A stretch of DNA of 64,000 bases from Nitrospira sp. (GTDB taxonomy: Bacteria; Nitrospirota; Nitrospiria; Nitrospirales; Nitrospiraceae): positions 1 through 64,000 of the forward strand of contig JALHMZ010000003.1 in the NCBI GenBank assembly GCA_022843785.1. Direction: 5' to 3'. Made by a program: the position numbers and the translations under genes. Positions 26,425-35,900 of this stretch are shown here, one piece after another. Under the pieces are notes generated by a model that had not been told where the DNA came from, did no database searches, and worked only from the letters and a program-made list of their open reading frames with translations. Within the stretch, counting starts at the first letter, position 1, and each line of letters starts with the position of its first letter.

Positions 26425-27135
26425 TTAGCTGGCCGGTGGCTGATCCGACAGCTTATAGCCTAGCGATTTGATCGAAATGATGGCGTCGTTGAGCAGCGGG
26501 ATCTTCATCTTCAACCGGCGGACGTGCACGTCCACAGTCCTCGTGGTGCCATAGTAATCGTAGCCCCACACGGCGTTCAGCAGGACATCGCGTGTCAGCA
26601 CGCGCCCGGGGTGGCGCATGAGGTGTTCGAGCAGACCGAATTCCTTGGCCGTGAGCGACACTTCTTTACCCTTTACGGTAATTTCGTGCCGGGCCGGGTC
26701 AAGCAAGAGCGGGCCAAAGCTGAAGGACGAGTGTTTCTGGTCATCCGTCCGTTCGAGGCGGCGAAAGAGCGCCTTGACTCTGGCAATCAGCGCTTTGGGG
26801 CTGAACGGTTTCGTCACATAGTCGTCGGCGCCGAGTTCAAGGCCGATAATCGTGTCAGACTCCTCGGATTTGGCCGTCAGCATGATGATGGGAAGAAGCG
26901 CGGTATCCGGCGCATTGCGAAGTCGCTTGCAGACTTCGATCCCGTCGATTTCCGGAAGCATCAGGTCAAGAATCAGCAGATCCGGAATTCCGGACTTAAT
27001 CACCGTGAGGGCTTCGACTCCCGATTTTGCGACGCTGGCCCGAAATCCGTCCTTCTCCAGGTAGAGCTTCACAAGTTGGGCGATATCGGGCTCGTCTTCG
27101 ACGATGAGAATTTTCTTCGGTGTTCGATTTGTCAT
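26425..27135 (-). CDS. PhoB/OmpR-family response regulator
   Basis: 236 aa from ATG 27135. Receiver domain with KILIVEDEPDIAQL, phosphoacceptor Asp57 in LLILDLMLPEIDG, the conserved Thr in IIMLTAK and Lys in YVTKPFSP. The DNA-binding winged helix covers about residues 135-232 (SLTAKEFGLLEHLMRHPGRVLTRDVLLNAVWGYDYYGTTRTVDVHVRRLKMKI), closest to PhoB. No histidine kinase is adjacent, so it is an orphan here. Its neighbours, olsB/olsA and a CYTH-CHAD protein, suggest phosphate-limitation control. Confidence 0.9.
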   Translation of the reverse strand: MTNRTPKKILIVEDEPDIAQLVKLYLEKDGFRASVAKSGVEALTVIKSGIPDLLILDLMLPEIDGIEVCKRLRNAPDTALLPIIMLTAKSEESDTIIGLELGADDYVTKPFSPKALIARVKALFRRLERTDDQKHSSFSFGPLLLDPARHEITVKGKEVSLTAKEFGLLEHLMRHPGRVLTRDVLLNAVWGYDYYGTTRTVDVHVRRLKMKIPLLNDAIISIKSLGYKLSDQPPAS

Positions 27136-27200
27136 ATAGTGACGCCAGGACTCCAAGAGGGGTTCAGTGAGCTATCCTCTCCGCTTGCAGGATACTTGCG

Positions 27201-27242
27201 CTGTGTTACGGGCGAATTAACTCTGTGTAACAGTCTGTAACG
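27201..27242 (-). promoter_or_regulatory. direct-repeat operator upstream of the PhoB-like gene
   Basis: On the minus strand GTTACAGACT, GTTACACAGA and GTTAATTCGC follow one another with a 10-bp period, then CGTAACACAG. Tandem half-sites near one helical turn apart are how PhoB/OmpR regulators bind, so autoregulation is plausible. Confidence 0.45.
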
Positions 27243-27250
27243 AATGCGGG

Positions 27251-28729
27251 TTAACCCCAGGCCTTCTTGCCCCGTTTCAACAAAGTCTTCAGCAATGAGG
27301 TGAGGTGCTTCTGGATCGCATCGCGGCGTTGCCGCTGGCGTTCAATCATTCTCCCCGCCACGAATCCGGCGCGGACGCCGGTCGACTGTTTGAGAAACGC
27401 GCGGATGTAGGTGTCCGCAGTGAAGGAGTCCTGGTAATGTCCCAGGAGATCCTGGACCGCCCGCGCCTGCTTCATAAATCGAGCAGCCGGTTTGCCGACC
27501 GACCACAGCGCCAGTTCCGCGGCATAGCGGGCGCGTTTGGTCTTGATGCGGATGGTATGGAGTACGGCGTGATTCGGTGCTGGGCCCATGCGGCGGATCG
27601 CTTTGCGGAGCTTTTTGAATTCCCGCTCGGCGAGTTCGTGCAACGTCACAGTGGTGTCCACAAAAGAGGGATCCTGAGCGGCCTGCCGGAGCCGCCGGAT
27701 GAGTTCGAAATATCGAGCGCTCTTCAATTCGCTCAAGACCACCTGTTGCAGACGCTCCCGCTGAGTCTGCAGATGAGCGACGAACTCGGCCAGCGGCTTG
27801 CGGTCTTGCGCATCCAAGCGGGCAGACTCTCCGTTGAAGTCGGCGATTTGCACGTCGAGATCGCGGGCCTGGCCCAGGAACTCGCTGAGCCAGGCCAATT
27901 CGTTCTCCAGCGACGCGGCCCATTCGGGGACGAACATCGGCTGAGCGGCGCGAAACACCGCGCGCAAGCGTCTCGTGGCCACACGCATTTGATGCAAGCT
28001 TTCGATCTGCGTGCCCAGCCTTGTGCCGGGGTCATGGGCCAGGAGCCAGCGAACGTGCTGTGTCAGCGCCCATTTCACGTGGTCGGCCGGCGGCGCTTTC
28101 GGGGCCGGCGGCGCCTCCGGCGCAGGGGCCGGCAGCGACAGCGCGCGAAACAGTTTGGGCCGCTCGTCATGGTCATGAGCGCCGGCCCGCCGCAGTTGCC
28201 GTTCTATGTCATGCAGCAGCTCCTCATCAGGACCGACTTGCTCGATGTCGAGCTCGCGAAAACGCTGGATGACGCAGTCGTTCTTCACAACCGACACGCT
28301 GTTGAGTGCGATCTCAGCGGCCGGGATCCGGTTGTGCCGCACCAGCAGGCCGGTTCGCCAGACCCGTAAGGTCGCGACAGGGGTCAGTTTCCGTTCTCCC
28401 AGGTGCAGGACGAGCAGGTCCCGAAACGCTGCCGGTGGGAGCTGATGCGGATCGAGAATTTCAACTTCTTGCCGGTCATCGCCCAACGGAAGTGTGAGTT
28501 GCCACGCCTTCTTTCCCTGTTCGACTCGATACCGAAGCATCACGCGCGCGTGGGCTAGATCGTGCGAGGCGGTGTCGTAGTAGGTGGAGGTCACAATTTT
28601 CCGTGGCAGCGGCGTGCCGGGCAGGCGAGGCAGGCGGAAATCGGGATCGACGGACAGCTTGATCTCGCGCTCTGGTTTCGACGAAACAGGGCGAGGGCGA
28701 ACAGCGGGACGGCGGTCGGATCGACTCAT
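27251..28729 (-). CDS. CYTH-CHAD domain protein (polyphosphate-related)
   Basis: 492 aa from ATG 28729. The N-terminal CYTH (triphosphate tunnel) domain carries the EREIKL signature (ExExK) and TSTYYDTASHDLAHARVMLRYR. A Pro/Ala linker near residue 205 leads to a C-terminal CHAD domain with SLHQMRVATRRLRAVFRAAQPMF, LGQARDLDVQIADF and IRIKTKRARYAAEL, rich in conserved His/Arg. CYTH domains often hydrolyse inorganic triphosphate, and CHAD domains bind polyphosphate. It is upstream of the PhoB-like gene on the same strand, 115 bp away, with the repeat operator between. Confidence 0.88.
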   Translation of the reverse strand: MSRSDRRPAVRPRPVSSKPEREIKLSVDPDFRLPRLPGTPLPRKIVTSTYYDTASHDLAHARVMLRYRVEQGKKAWQLTLPLGDDRQEVEILDPHQLPPAAFRDLLVLHLGERKLTPVATLRVWRTGLLVRHNRIPAAEIALNSVSVVKNDCVIQRFRELDIEQVGPDEELLHDIERQLRRAGAHDHDERPKLFRALSLPAPAPEAPPAPKAPPADHVKWALTQHVRWLLAHDPGTRLGTQIESLHQMRVATRRLRAVFRAAQPMFVPEWAASLENELAWLSEFLGQARDLDVQIADFNGESARLDAQDRKPLAEFVAHLQTQRERLQQVVLSELKSARYFELIRRLRQAAQDPSFVDTTVTLHELAEREFKKLRKAIRRMGPAPNHAVLHTIRIKTKRARYAAELALWSVGKPAARFMKQARAVQDLLGHYQDSFTADTYIRAFLKQSTGVRAGFVAGRMIERQRQRRDAIQKHLTSLLKTLLKRGKKAWG

Positions 28730-28764
28730 TACGGGATCCTTTCGCTGCTGCGACCTTCGTCGCT

Positions 28765-28878
28765 CGTATCTCGTGAAGTGTGAAGCGCACGCAAGCATGA
28801 CATAGAAAGGTGTTTGACTGCGAGAGGCGAACGACGCTCGCCTCGCTGAGCCGGCGAAGCGGGTTTCACGAGATACGC
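28765..28878. repeat. dispersed inverted repeat (family B, copy 2)
   Basis: CGTATCTCGTGAAGTGTGAA begins at 28765 and TTTCACGAGATACGC ends at 28878, forming inverted ends around about 85 bp. The left 25 bp match copy 1 at 21061 with one mismatch. It lies in the 238-bp gap between the CYTH-CHAD gene and the outer-membrane gene. Confidence 0.65.
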
Positions 28879-28967
28879 AGTCAGGCGGTGTCGTTACGAA
28901 CCACCATGAAGAATGCGGGCTAAGAGTGGGCAGCGGAGGGAAGGAGAGACCGAGTGGGCCGGGCCGC

Positions 28968-29774
28968 TTAGAAGTGGTAGGACACCCCGGCGACCGTATG
29001 GATGGCCTGGTAGCTTCCGTTCAACCCGAAGACGGGGTCGAAGTTGCTCAAGTAGGAGAGGTTATACCGCCCCTCCACGAACAGACTCCACTGTTCCGTT
29101 GCCAAGAGTTTGAGTCCACCCAACCCGCTGAAGCCAGGTGCGAATTGCTGGCCTGCGAATTGGCCGGAACCCGTGAAATAGAAGACACCCCCTCCGACGC
29201 CGACATAGGGCTGGAACCATTTGCCCGGGTACCGCGCGATGAGGTTCGCCGTCAGCGCAGCCACGCGCAACGACACTTCTTGAACGTTCAAGCTGCCGTT
29301 GTTGACACCGACCTGCGGGCATCGCGTCCCCAAGTTGAGGCACTCGGTGGTTGTTCCCGGAGTGAACGTAAATTCTTGCCTGGTCTTGAGGTTTTGCTGT
29401 TTGATGTCTGGCTTCGACGTGAAGGCGTCCAGTTCAAGGCCAAGCCAGGAGTAGCCTTCGCGGGTAAAGAAGTACCCGACCTTGGCGCCGTAGACGGCGG
29501 AATTGGTCAGTGAGAAGTTGTCGGTCTTGAAGCTCTGGGTGACGGTGTCGCCGGTTGCCGGGTTCAGCACCGACGGGAATTGCTGTTGGGCACGACGCAG
29601 GCCCTCATCGGGCATCGACACGTCGTGCAGCTTGTTGCCGAACGATAGGCCGCCGTATCCGGCCACGTACCATTCTGCCGAGGCGGGACTAATTGTAAAC
29701 AGGCAACAGAGCGCCACACAAGCGGCGATAAGCCGGACGGGACGAGGGCGATAAAGTTTCAATGACAACTCCAC
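28968..29774 (-). CDS. outer-membrane beta-barrel protein (opacity-porin-like)
   Basis: 268 aa with a signal peptide ending ASA. The mature part begins EWYVAGYGGLSFGNKL and ends AGVSYHF, the C-terminal Phe and alternating pattern expected for BAM-inserted barrels. Internal strands such as YSWLGLELDAFT, KWFQPYVGVGGGVFYF and WSLFVEGRYNLSYL fit an 8-stranded OmpA/opacity-type barrel. Two Cys (in TECLNLGTRCPQ) sit in a probable surface loop. Function beyond an envelope role is unknown. Confidence 0.82.
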   Translation of the reverse strand: MELSLKLYRPRPVRLIAACVALCCLFTISPASAEWYVAGYGGLSFGNKLHDVSMPDEGLRRAQQQFPSVLNPATGDTVTQSFKTDNFSLTNSAVYGAKVGYFFTREGYSWLGLELDAFTSKPDIKQQNLKTRQEFTFTPGTTTECLNLGTRCPQVGVNNGSLNVQEVSLRVAALTANLIARYPGKWFQPYVGVGGGVFYFTGSGQFAGQQFAPGFSGLGGLKLLATEQWSLFVEGRYNLSYLSNFDPVFGLNGSYQAIHTVAGVSYHF

Positions 29775-29848
29775 GATTAAGATGAACCCTTCAGTTAAGG
29801 ACGGCGGGACAATAACCTTTGCGCCATCACGGACTCGTTACCGACACA

Positions 29849-29863
29849 TTAACTTCCGGTTAA
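29849..29863. promoter_or_regulatory. TTAAC-N5-GTTAA palindrome
   Basis: Perfect palindrome (extended ATTAAC...GTTAAT) about 75 bp upstream of the outer-membrane barrel gene. The same motif recurs at 49831, 52241 and, with one mismatch, 44543. Probably a shared transcription-factor site. Confidence 0.45.
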
Positions 29864-29900
29864 TTCACCGGTGGACGGGAGCGCATGGAGCGCTGAGGCA

Positions 29901-30785
29901 TTAACGAATTTCGTAAGTGAACGTCTGCCGCTCGCTTCCACGGATCAGATCGACTTTGACGAGACGCTCATGCTGGATCTCCTGGAGCAGTCGCAGCATG
30001 GTGCCGGGATCAACGACGGGAGTGCCGTTGATCCGGAGCATGACATCCCGCTGCTGAATGCCCAATTGCTCGAGAATACTTTTCGGTTTGATCTCGATGA
30101 GCTGCCACCCTTCCAGTTTGCCGTTGTTCGTCAAGTCGTAGTAGGGCATCGCGCGGGCTTCGGTCAGAAGTTTGGAGACGTCCGACAGATTCTGCTTCAG
30201 CTGCCTCCGGTCGATGACCGTGGGGGCGGCGGGCCGTTTTGGCCCGGGAGGCGCAGCGATCGAAATCGGGACCGGCTTCGCCGATTCATCGGCCAGCGGC
30301 AGATAGCCCTGCCGATTGCCCTGTGTGATAGTCACTCCGTCGCGGGTGATCACCGCCAGCTGGCCGAATCCTTCAATCGTCTCCTGGAGAAAGTAGAGCG
30401 TCTGCTTGTGATCCTGAAGATTCTCGATCGCAGCGGATGAGCGGCCGACGTCTCTGATCGCGGTTCCGAGCAGCTTCAGCTTGCCTGTCAATTCTATCGG
30501 TGGCGGCGGCGGGGGAGCGGATGGCCGCTCTTCGTCTGGATCGAGCGCCGAAAGATCGGCGGGCACGACGAATAGCCCGGACGAGAGAATGGTCTTGGCC
30601 ATCTGTGTGGCGTCGGACGGTGGCGTTTGGGAAACAGGAGCAGCAGAGATCGAGTCAGCAGCCGCCTCCAGGGGCGGCATCTCCAACAGCGCATGCGAGA
30701 CGTAGACGTTCACAGTGTCTGCGATCAACCAGCACGACAACGTCAGCACGAATGCATACGAAACATGACGCCGCGACACAGGCAT
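29901..30785 (-). CDS. GspC-like protein (type II secretion), orphan
   Basis: 294 aa with one N-terminal transmembrane segment (about 9-31) and a Pro-rich linker with PPPPPP. The HR-like domain IELTGKLKLLGTAIRDVGRSSAAIENL...QTLYFLQETIEGFGQLAVITRDGVTI is typical of GspC. A C-terminal PDZ-like domain follows (about 215-290; IKPKSILEQLGIQQRDVMLRINGTPVVDPGTMLRLLQEI). GspC links the inner-membrane platform to the secretin. No other gsp gene is in the window, although it sits next to a two-partner secretion locus. Confidence 0.82.
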   Translation of the reverse strand: MPVSRRHVSYAFVLTLSCWLIADTVNVYVSHALLEMPPLEAAADSISAAPVSQTPPSDATQMAKTILSSGLFVVPADLSALDPDEERPSAPPPPPPIELTGKLKLLGTAIRDVGRSSAAIENLQDHKQTLYFLQETIEGFGQLAVITRDGVTITQGNRQGYLPLADESAKPVPISIAAPPGPKRPAAPTVIDRRQLKQNLSDVSKLLTEARAMPYYDLTNNGKLEGWQLIEIKPKSILEQLGIQQRDVMLRINGTPVVDPGTMLRLLQEIQHERLVKVDLIRGSERQTFTYEIR

Positions 30786-31182
30786 GGACCATCCCTCTCC
30801 TTCACGAACTGCCGCGCAATCTAACGGCTGTGCGGTGGGTCCGCAAGAGGCGAATCGTCTGTTTTCGGAGAACTAACAGAAGCCAAATCTTTCGGTAACG
30901 CGACCGTAACAGCCCACCGATACACCATTGGCAGAGACACACTACCGAAGGACCCGGTCGTCATTCGATGGCCGGTGAGGGCATCCCGCACAGGGGCAGA
31001 GGGGTCTCTTTTTCGAGTCAGGCAAGGGTCTGTTCCGGTGGATTCAAAGACCACTGTCGAAGAGCACGCTGTCTCGCACGATCCGGGTCGGGACTGTTCT
31101 GTCGGTCGGTCGATGGACGAGCAAAGAAATGGAATGGTCGGCGTGAAGCGTGACCGCCGCCGGTCAAGAGCGCTGAAGAGGC
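30786..31182. promoter_or_regulatory. divergent intergenic region between gspC-like gene and tpsB
   Basis: This 397-bp gap separates divergent genes and must hold both promoters. GGTAACGCGACCGTAACAG at 30894-30912 has two GTAAC units 11 bp apart, resembling the sites near olsB and the PhoB-like gene. No other clear element or small gene was found. Confidence 0.35.
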
Positions 31183-32982
31183 ATGAACCGCCAACTCGTT
31201 CGACTTAACGTTATGGCATGCGTAGTCATGGGATTGATGACGCAAGGGATCGAGCCCGGCTGGGCGGAGAAGCCGTACCGGCGGTCGGCCGATGCCGGTC
31301 TGCTCGTCGCCCAAGCGGGTGCGGTTCAACCGGATCAAGTCAAGGCTGCCGAGGCGCAACCGGGTCCGCCGGCTGCCGCGCAGGACGAGATGTCCGGATT
31401 CGAGGTCAAGACCTTTATCGTCGAAGGCAGCAGCCTGCTTTCGAAGGAGAAGATCGACGAGGCGTTGGAAAAGTATAAGGGCCAGGGCAGGCAAATGGCC
31501 GATATGGAGCGGGCTCGAGGCGCATTGGAAAAAGCGTATCAGGCGCTGGGATTTCCGACGATTATCGTCACGATTCCGGAACAGACGATCGACGGAGGCA
31601 CGGTGCGCATGCAGGTGATCGAGGGGCGATTGGGCCAAATCAGGGTCACCGGCAATCAGTATTATCCGCGCTTCCAGATCCTTCAAAAATTGCCGTCGCT
31701 CAGGCTCGGCAATCTGATCGAGGAGAAAAAGCTGGTCAAGGAACTGGATGCCGTCAATGTCAATCCGGATCTCAAAGTGACGCCGGTGCTCAAGCCGGGC
31801 GGTGAATTGGGCAACGTCAATCTGGAGTTGAAAGTCAAAGACCGCCTTCCGCTCCACGCCAAATTGACCGGAGATAACAAGGGACCGTTCACGACGCCGG
31901 CGAACCGGCTGACAGCGGAAGTATCGTACACGAATCTCTGGAATGCGGACCATATTGTGTCGGCCCAGACGGTTCAGACCCCTACGGATTGGGGCGCCGT
32001 TCAGGGCTATTCGGCTACCTATGTCGTGCCGATCAAGGGCCCTCAGAATGCGGTGGCGGTGTATGTGTCGAAGGTCATCAGTAAGTCCATTCTTGGAGGC
32101 AGTACGCTGGCGATCAGTCCAGGGAATGTATCGGTGGCGGGCAATGCGACTGTGGCGGGCGTCCGCTACTTTTTCCCGATCCTCGAAGGGGGCGCCGCGA
32201 CCCATTCACTGACGTTCGGCGCCGACTATAAGCGGTTGGAGCAAACAGAGGCGACCTTTCCGGGCAACCTGGGGACCGCCGTGGTGCTGAGTCCCATCCA
32301 GTATTTGCCGCTGTCGGTGGGCTATTCCATGGTCCGTCCGGATCCTCTCGGTGTGACGCTGTTTTCGACGACGGTGAAGGGCTATTGGCCCATTCTTCCG
32401 GGAGGGAAGAAGGAGGATTTTTCCGGCGATCCGAGCGATCCCTTCAACAAGCCCGGCAATCGCGCGGGGGCGACCGGAAAGTTCGCTGTTCTACAGACTT
32501 CGCTGGATCGGCCTCAGGCGCTTCCCCTGGGTTTTAATCTGTTGCTCCATGCGGATGGGCAATGGGCAAGCGAGCCGCTCGTGCCGGCGGAATCCTATTT
32601 TGCCGGCGGCGCCGACTCAGTGCGCGGGTATGTGCAAAGCGAAGCGATCGCCGACCATGCGCTGCGTGGCAGGGCTGAATTGACCACGCCCAACTTGATC
32701 GATGTGCCGATCGATATGATCTGGCAGCGGCGCCGATCGTCCGAGGTGAAAATCGAGTGGAAAGTCGCGGCGTTTTATGATGTCGCCCAATTGTGGATCG
32801 CCAAGGCTCCGATCGGGCAGAAGGATCAGTTCCGGTTGGAGGGCGTCGGGGCGGGAATCAGGGCGCAGCTCGTACCGTACAATCTGGCCTTGAAGATAGA
32901 TCAGGGCTGGGCGTTGCGCGACGCGACGACAACGAAACGCGGTGATAGTTTCGTCCATTTCATGGTGACGGTCGCCTATTGA
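31183..32982 (+). CDS. two-partner secretion outer-membrane transporter (TpsB, FhaC/ShlB type)
   Basis: 599 aa with a signal peptide ending near GWAEK, POTRA domains (FEVKTFIVEGSSLLSKEKIDEAL, and TVRMQVIEGRLGQIRVTGNQYYP) and a C-terminal 16-strand barrel ending FVHFMVTVAY. The conserved LTTPNL and the SVRGY loop (residues about 485-489) match the family's L6 VRGY motif. It exports the adjacent TpsA. The tpsB stop is 18 bases before the preferred tpsA start. Confidence 0.92.
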   Translation: MNRQLVRLNVMACVVMGLMTQGIEPGWAEKPYRRSADAGLLVAQAGAVQPDQVKAAEAQPGPPAAAQDEMSGFEVKTFIVEGSSLLSKEKIDEALEKYKGQGRQMADMERARGALEKAYQALGFPTIIVTIPEQTIDGGTVRMQVIEGRLGQIRVTGNQYYPRFQILQKLPSLRLGNLIEEKKLVKELDAVNVNPDLKVTPVLKPGGELGNVNLELKVKDRLPLHAKLTGDNKGPFTTPANRLTAEVSYTNLWNADHIVSAQTVQTPTDWGAVQGYSATYVVPIKGPQNAVAVYVSKVISKSILGGSTLAISPGNVSVAGNATVAGVRYFFPILEGGAATHSLTFGADYKRLEQTEATFPGNLGTAVVLSPIQYLPLSVGYSMVRPDPLGVTLFSTTVKGYWPILPGGKKEDFSGDPSDPFNKPGNRAGATGKFAVLQTSLDRPQALPLGFNLLLHADGQWASEPLVPAESYFAGGADSVRGYVQSEAIADHALRGRAELTTPNLIDVPIDMIWQRRRSSEVKIEWKVAAFYDVAQLWIAKAPIGQKDQFRLEGVGAGIRAQLVPYNLALKIDQGWALRDATTTKRGDSFVHFMVTVAY

Positions 32983-32999
32983 GCGGCCTGGAGCGGAAT

Positions 33000-35900
33000 A
33001 TGAAATACACATCATGGGTGATGACCGGATATCTCAAGGTTGACGGTATCGTCTTGGCTCGCGCGCTCCGACAGTGGCAGAGGGGCCGGCGGCTGGTCGT
33101 GACGGCGGTGGCAATCGGAGGGCTTCTGTTGAGTGTGCTCGGTTCTGAAAGTATTGCCAATCCGGTGGATCCGACCGTGGTGTCGGGTCAGGCAACCGTG
33201 TCGGGACTCGGCACCGATGTGGTCACGATTCAACAGGCGTCACAGCACGCCATCATTCATTGGGGGCAGTTCAACATTGCGCCCAATCAAGTGACCAGCT
33301 TCCTGCAGCCGGTCGGCGGCGTCGCGCTCAATCGCATTTTCGATGCGCAGCCGAGTCTCATCAACGGCATGCTGAATGCGACCGGGACGATCTTCTTGCT
33401 CAACCCGAACGGAGTGCTGTTCGGCGCCAATGCGCAGGTCAACGTGGGCGGACTGCTTGCCTCGACGCTGCACATCACCAACGGCGATTTCCTGGCGGGA
33501 CGCTACCGATTCGGCGGAGCCTCCACCCATCTCGGGTTGGGAGAGACGGCTTTGAACGGCATGGTGCGCAACGAAGGGCAGATTACGGCCGGTCCGTTCG
33601 GGGCCTATCTGTTCGCGCACAATGCGGAGAATGCCGGCATTATCAGGAGCGACGGCGGACATATCGCCCTGGCGGCGGGGGCCAGCGCCTATCTGAGCAA
33701 CCGTTCCGACGGCCGCGGATTGTTCGTAGAGGTGACGGCTCCGACGGGCCAGGCCACGAATCTGAACGATCTGGTTGCGGACGGCGGACAGGTAAGTCTG
33801 TTCGGAAGGGTCGTCAATCAATCGGGACTGATCCAGGCGAACAGCGTGGTGCGCCGAAACGGACGAGTCGAATTGGTGGCGACAGAAAGTGTCACGCTGG
33901 CAGCCAGCAGCCGGACTCATGCGGACGGCGGATCCGTCAATGTCTCAGCCCCGGCGATTTCTCACGCAGGGACGATTCAGGCCAACACGGCAGGTAACCG
34001 CACCGGAGTCGTCAATCTGATGGCAAGGGATTCATTAACGTTAAGGACCGGCAGCCGGATCGAAGCAAGAGGGTCGGGAACCGCATCGCCCGACGGCGGT
34101 CTCGTTCGAGGCGAAGCGAATCTGGCCAATGGAACAGCGGTCGTCGAAACAGGGGCCATCGTCGATGTCTCGCGTGGCCATGCAGGAGGAACCGACGGAT
34201 TCGCCGACATCGGCGCAGCCCAATTGAACGTGGGCGACATCATGCACGGGCGGGCGGCCGCCGTCTTCCAGCCGGGGATGGGCCTTCCCGCTATTGTGCC
34301 GATCAGAACCGGCAACCTGGTTACGGCGAATATGCTGCAGGACATCGATGTGACGACCTCTCCGTTGGTATGGTTCGAGTCTGTCTCGACCGGCGAGAAT
34401 CTGACGGTGTCCGGTCAATTCGATACGGCCTCGTCCTGGGTGCTGCCCTCCGGTCAGGTCGGACGCCTCCGGTTCAGTTCGGGACAAGACCTGATCCTCA
34501 GCGGCGGGACCAGGATCGAAAACGGCGCCAGGGGACAGGAAGCGGCGGGCAATCGATGGCATTACGACTTATTTGCCCAACAGCATATTGAGGTTCGCGG
34601 GGCGACGATCTCCACCGGAGCGGGCGGGTCGATCACGATGGAAGCGGGGCTCAGCCCGACGTTGTTCGGAGACATCAGCCTGATCCAGACCGGCATCAAT
34701 CTGAACGGACAGCCGGTCATTGAGACTTCTGCAGGCGGGGACATCTCTATCACGACCGATCGCGATTTGATCGCTCCCAGCAGAACGTTTCAATTCACGA
34801 CAAATGCGGTAAGCGGGATCCGGCTCAACCGGCTGGGGAATCTGACCGTGAATGTGGGCCGGAATCTCCTCGGCGGTTTGGCAGGCAATTCCCAGGTTGG
34901 TCCTGGATTTCTGCTCGGCAATGGCACGGCTACCATCAACGTGGGGACGAATGTGGGCACAGGGGCCGGGCAACATCCGACCGGAGGCCATGTAGGATGG
35001 GATGGTGGTAGTGCTGGAATCAGGGCGTCACGGTACATGAACATTACGCTTGGCGGAGGAAGAGTCGACGATTCCGGAGTGCTTGCTGAAGTATTCAGGA
35101 CCGATGTGCATGTGAATGCGCGGGGCGACATCTATTTGGGGCTCGTGCAGGACAGGGGGTTGGTGGAGGATCTGTTCGATTCGGGCAGTCCGTATATCAC
35201 GATGCATTCCGACAGCAGCGTCTCACTGTTATCAACGAGGGGCGATATCTTCTTGAACCCCCAGTTTGTCCCCTCAATGGGGGGCATTAATCGTTCGGCG
35301 CTGAAGTTCTATCCTGCATCATTCGATGCGCAGGCTCTTGAGGGCAGGATCCTGATCGAGTCGGATCTCAACTTTTGGCCTTCGATCAGCGGCCGGTTGA
35401 ACTTCTTTGCGAAGCAAGATCTGGCCGGTGTCGTGACACTGACAGCGAGAGGGGAGAGGAGGGACTCCCGATATAAACAAATTTTCGTCGGAGAGAACGA
35501 AGCCACCGGCAGTTGGCAGCTATTGTTCCTCCCAACGGCCTCGCAAAATCCCACACTGGGCCGGTACATCTCCAGACCGGAAACGCAACTCAGCCAGCGA
35601 ATACTCGATAGCAGGCCGGCGGAGTCGTCGTATAGCCGAGATGAGTGGCCGTATATTCCAGAATTCACCAATGCGCCGGTCGTGACTCAACGTCAGGGGG
35701 ACCTCAGAACTTTCCAAGGTGAGTATTCAGATCAGGTTGTCAGCGCCACCCAGCCATTACCCCAAGGCGTCGATCCGAATCATCCCGTACAGGAGGTGAA
35801 CTTCAAGAGCGAGGAAGGCGGGATCTACTCGCTGGTGCTCAATCTCTTATCGCCGGTCTTCAAGAAACAAGTGACGGTCGAAGCCGGGAGGGACATCGGC

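Noticed and set aside
27305..28369. 354-codon + strand frame opposite the CYTH-CHAD gene
   Set aside because: CYTH and CHAD motifs are on the minus strand; the + frame is a shadow with low-complexity Arg/Gly sequence.
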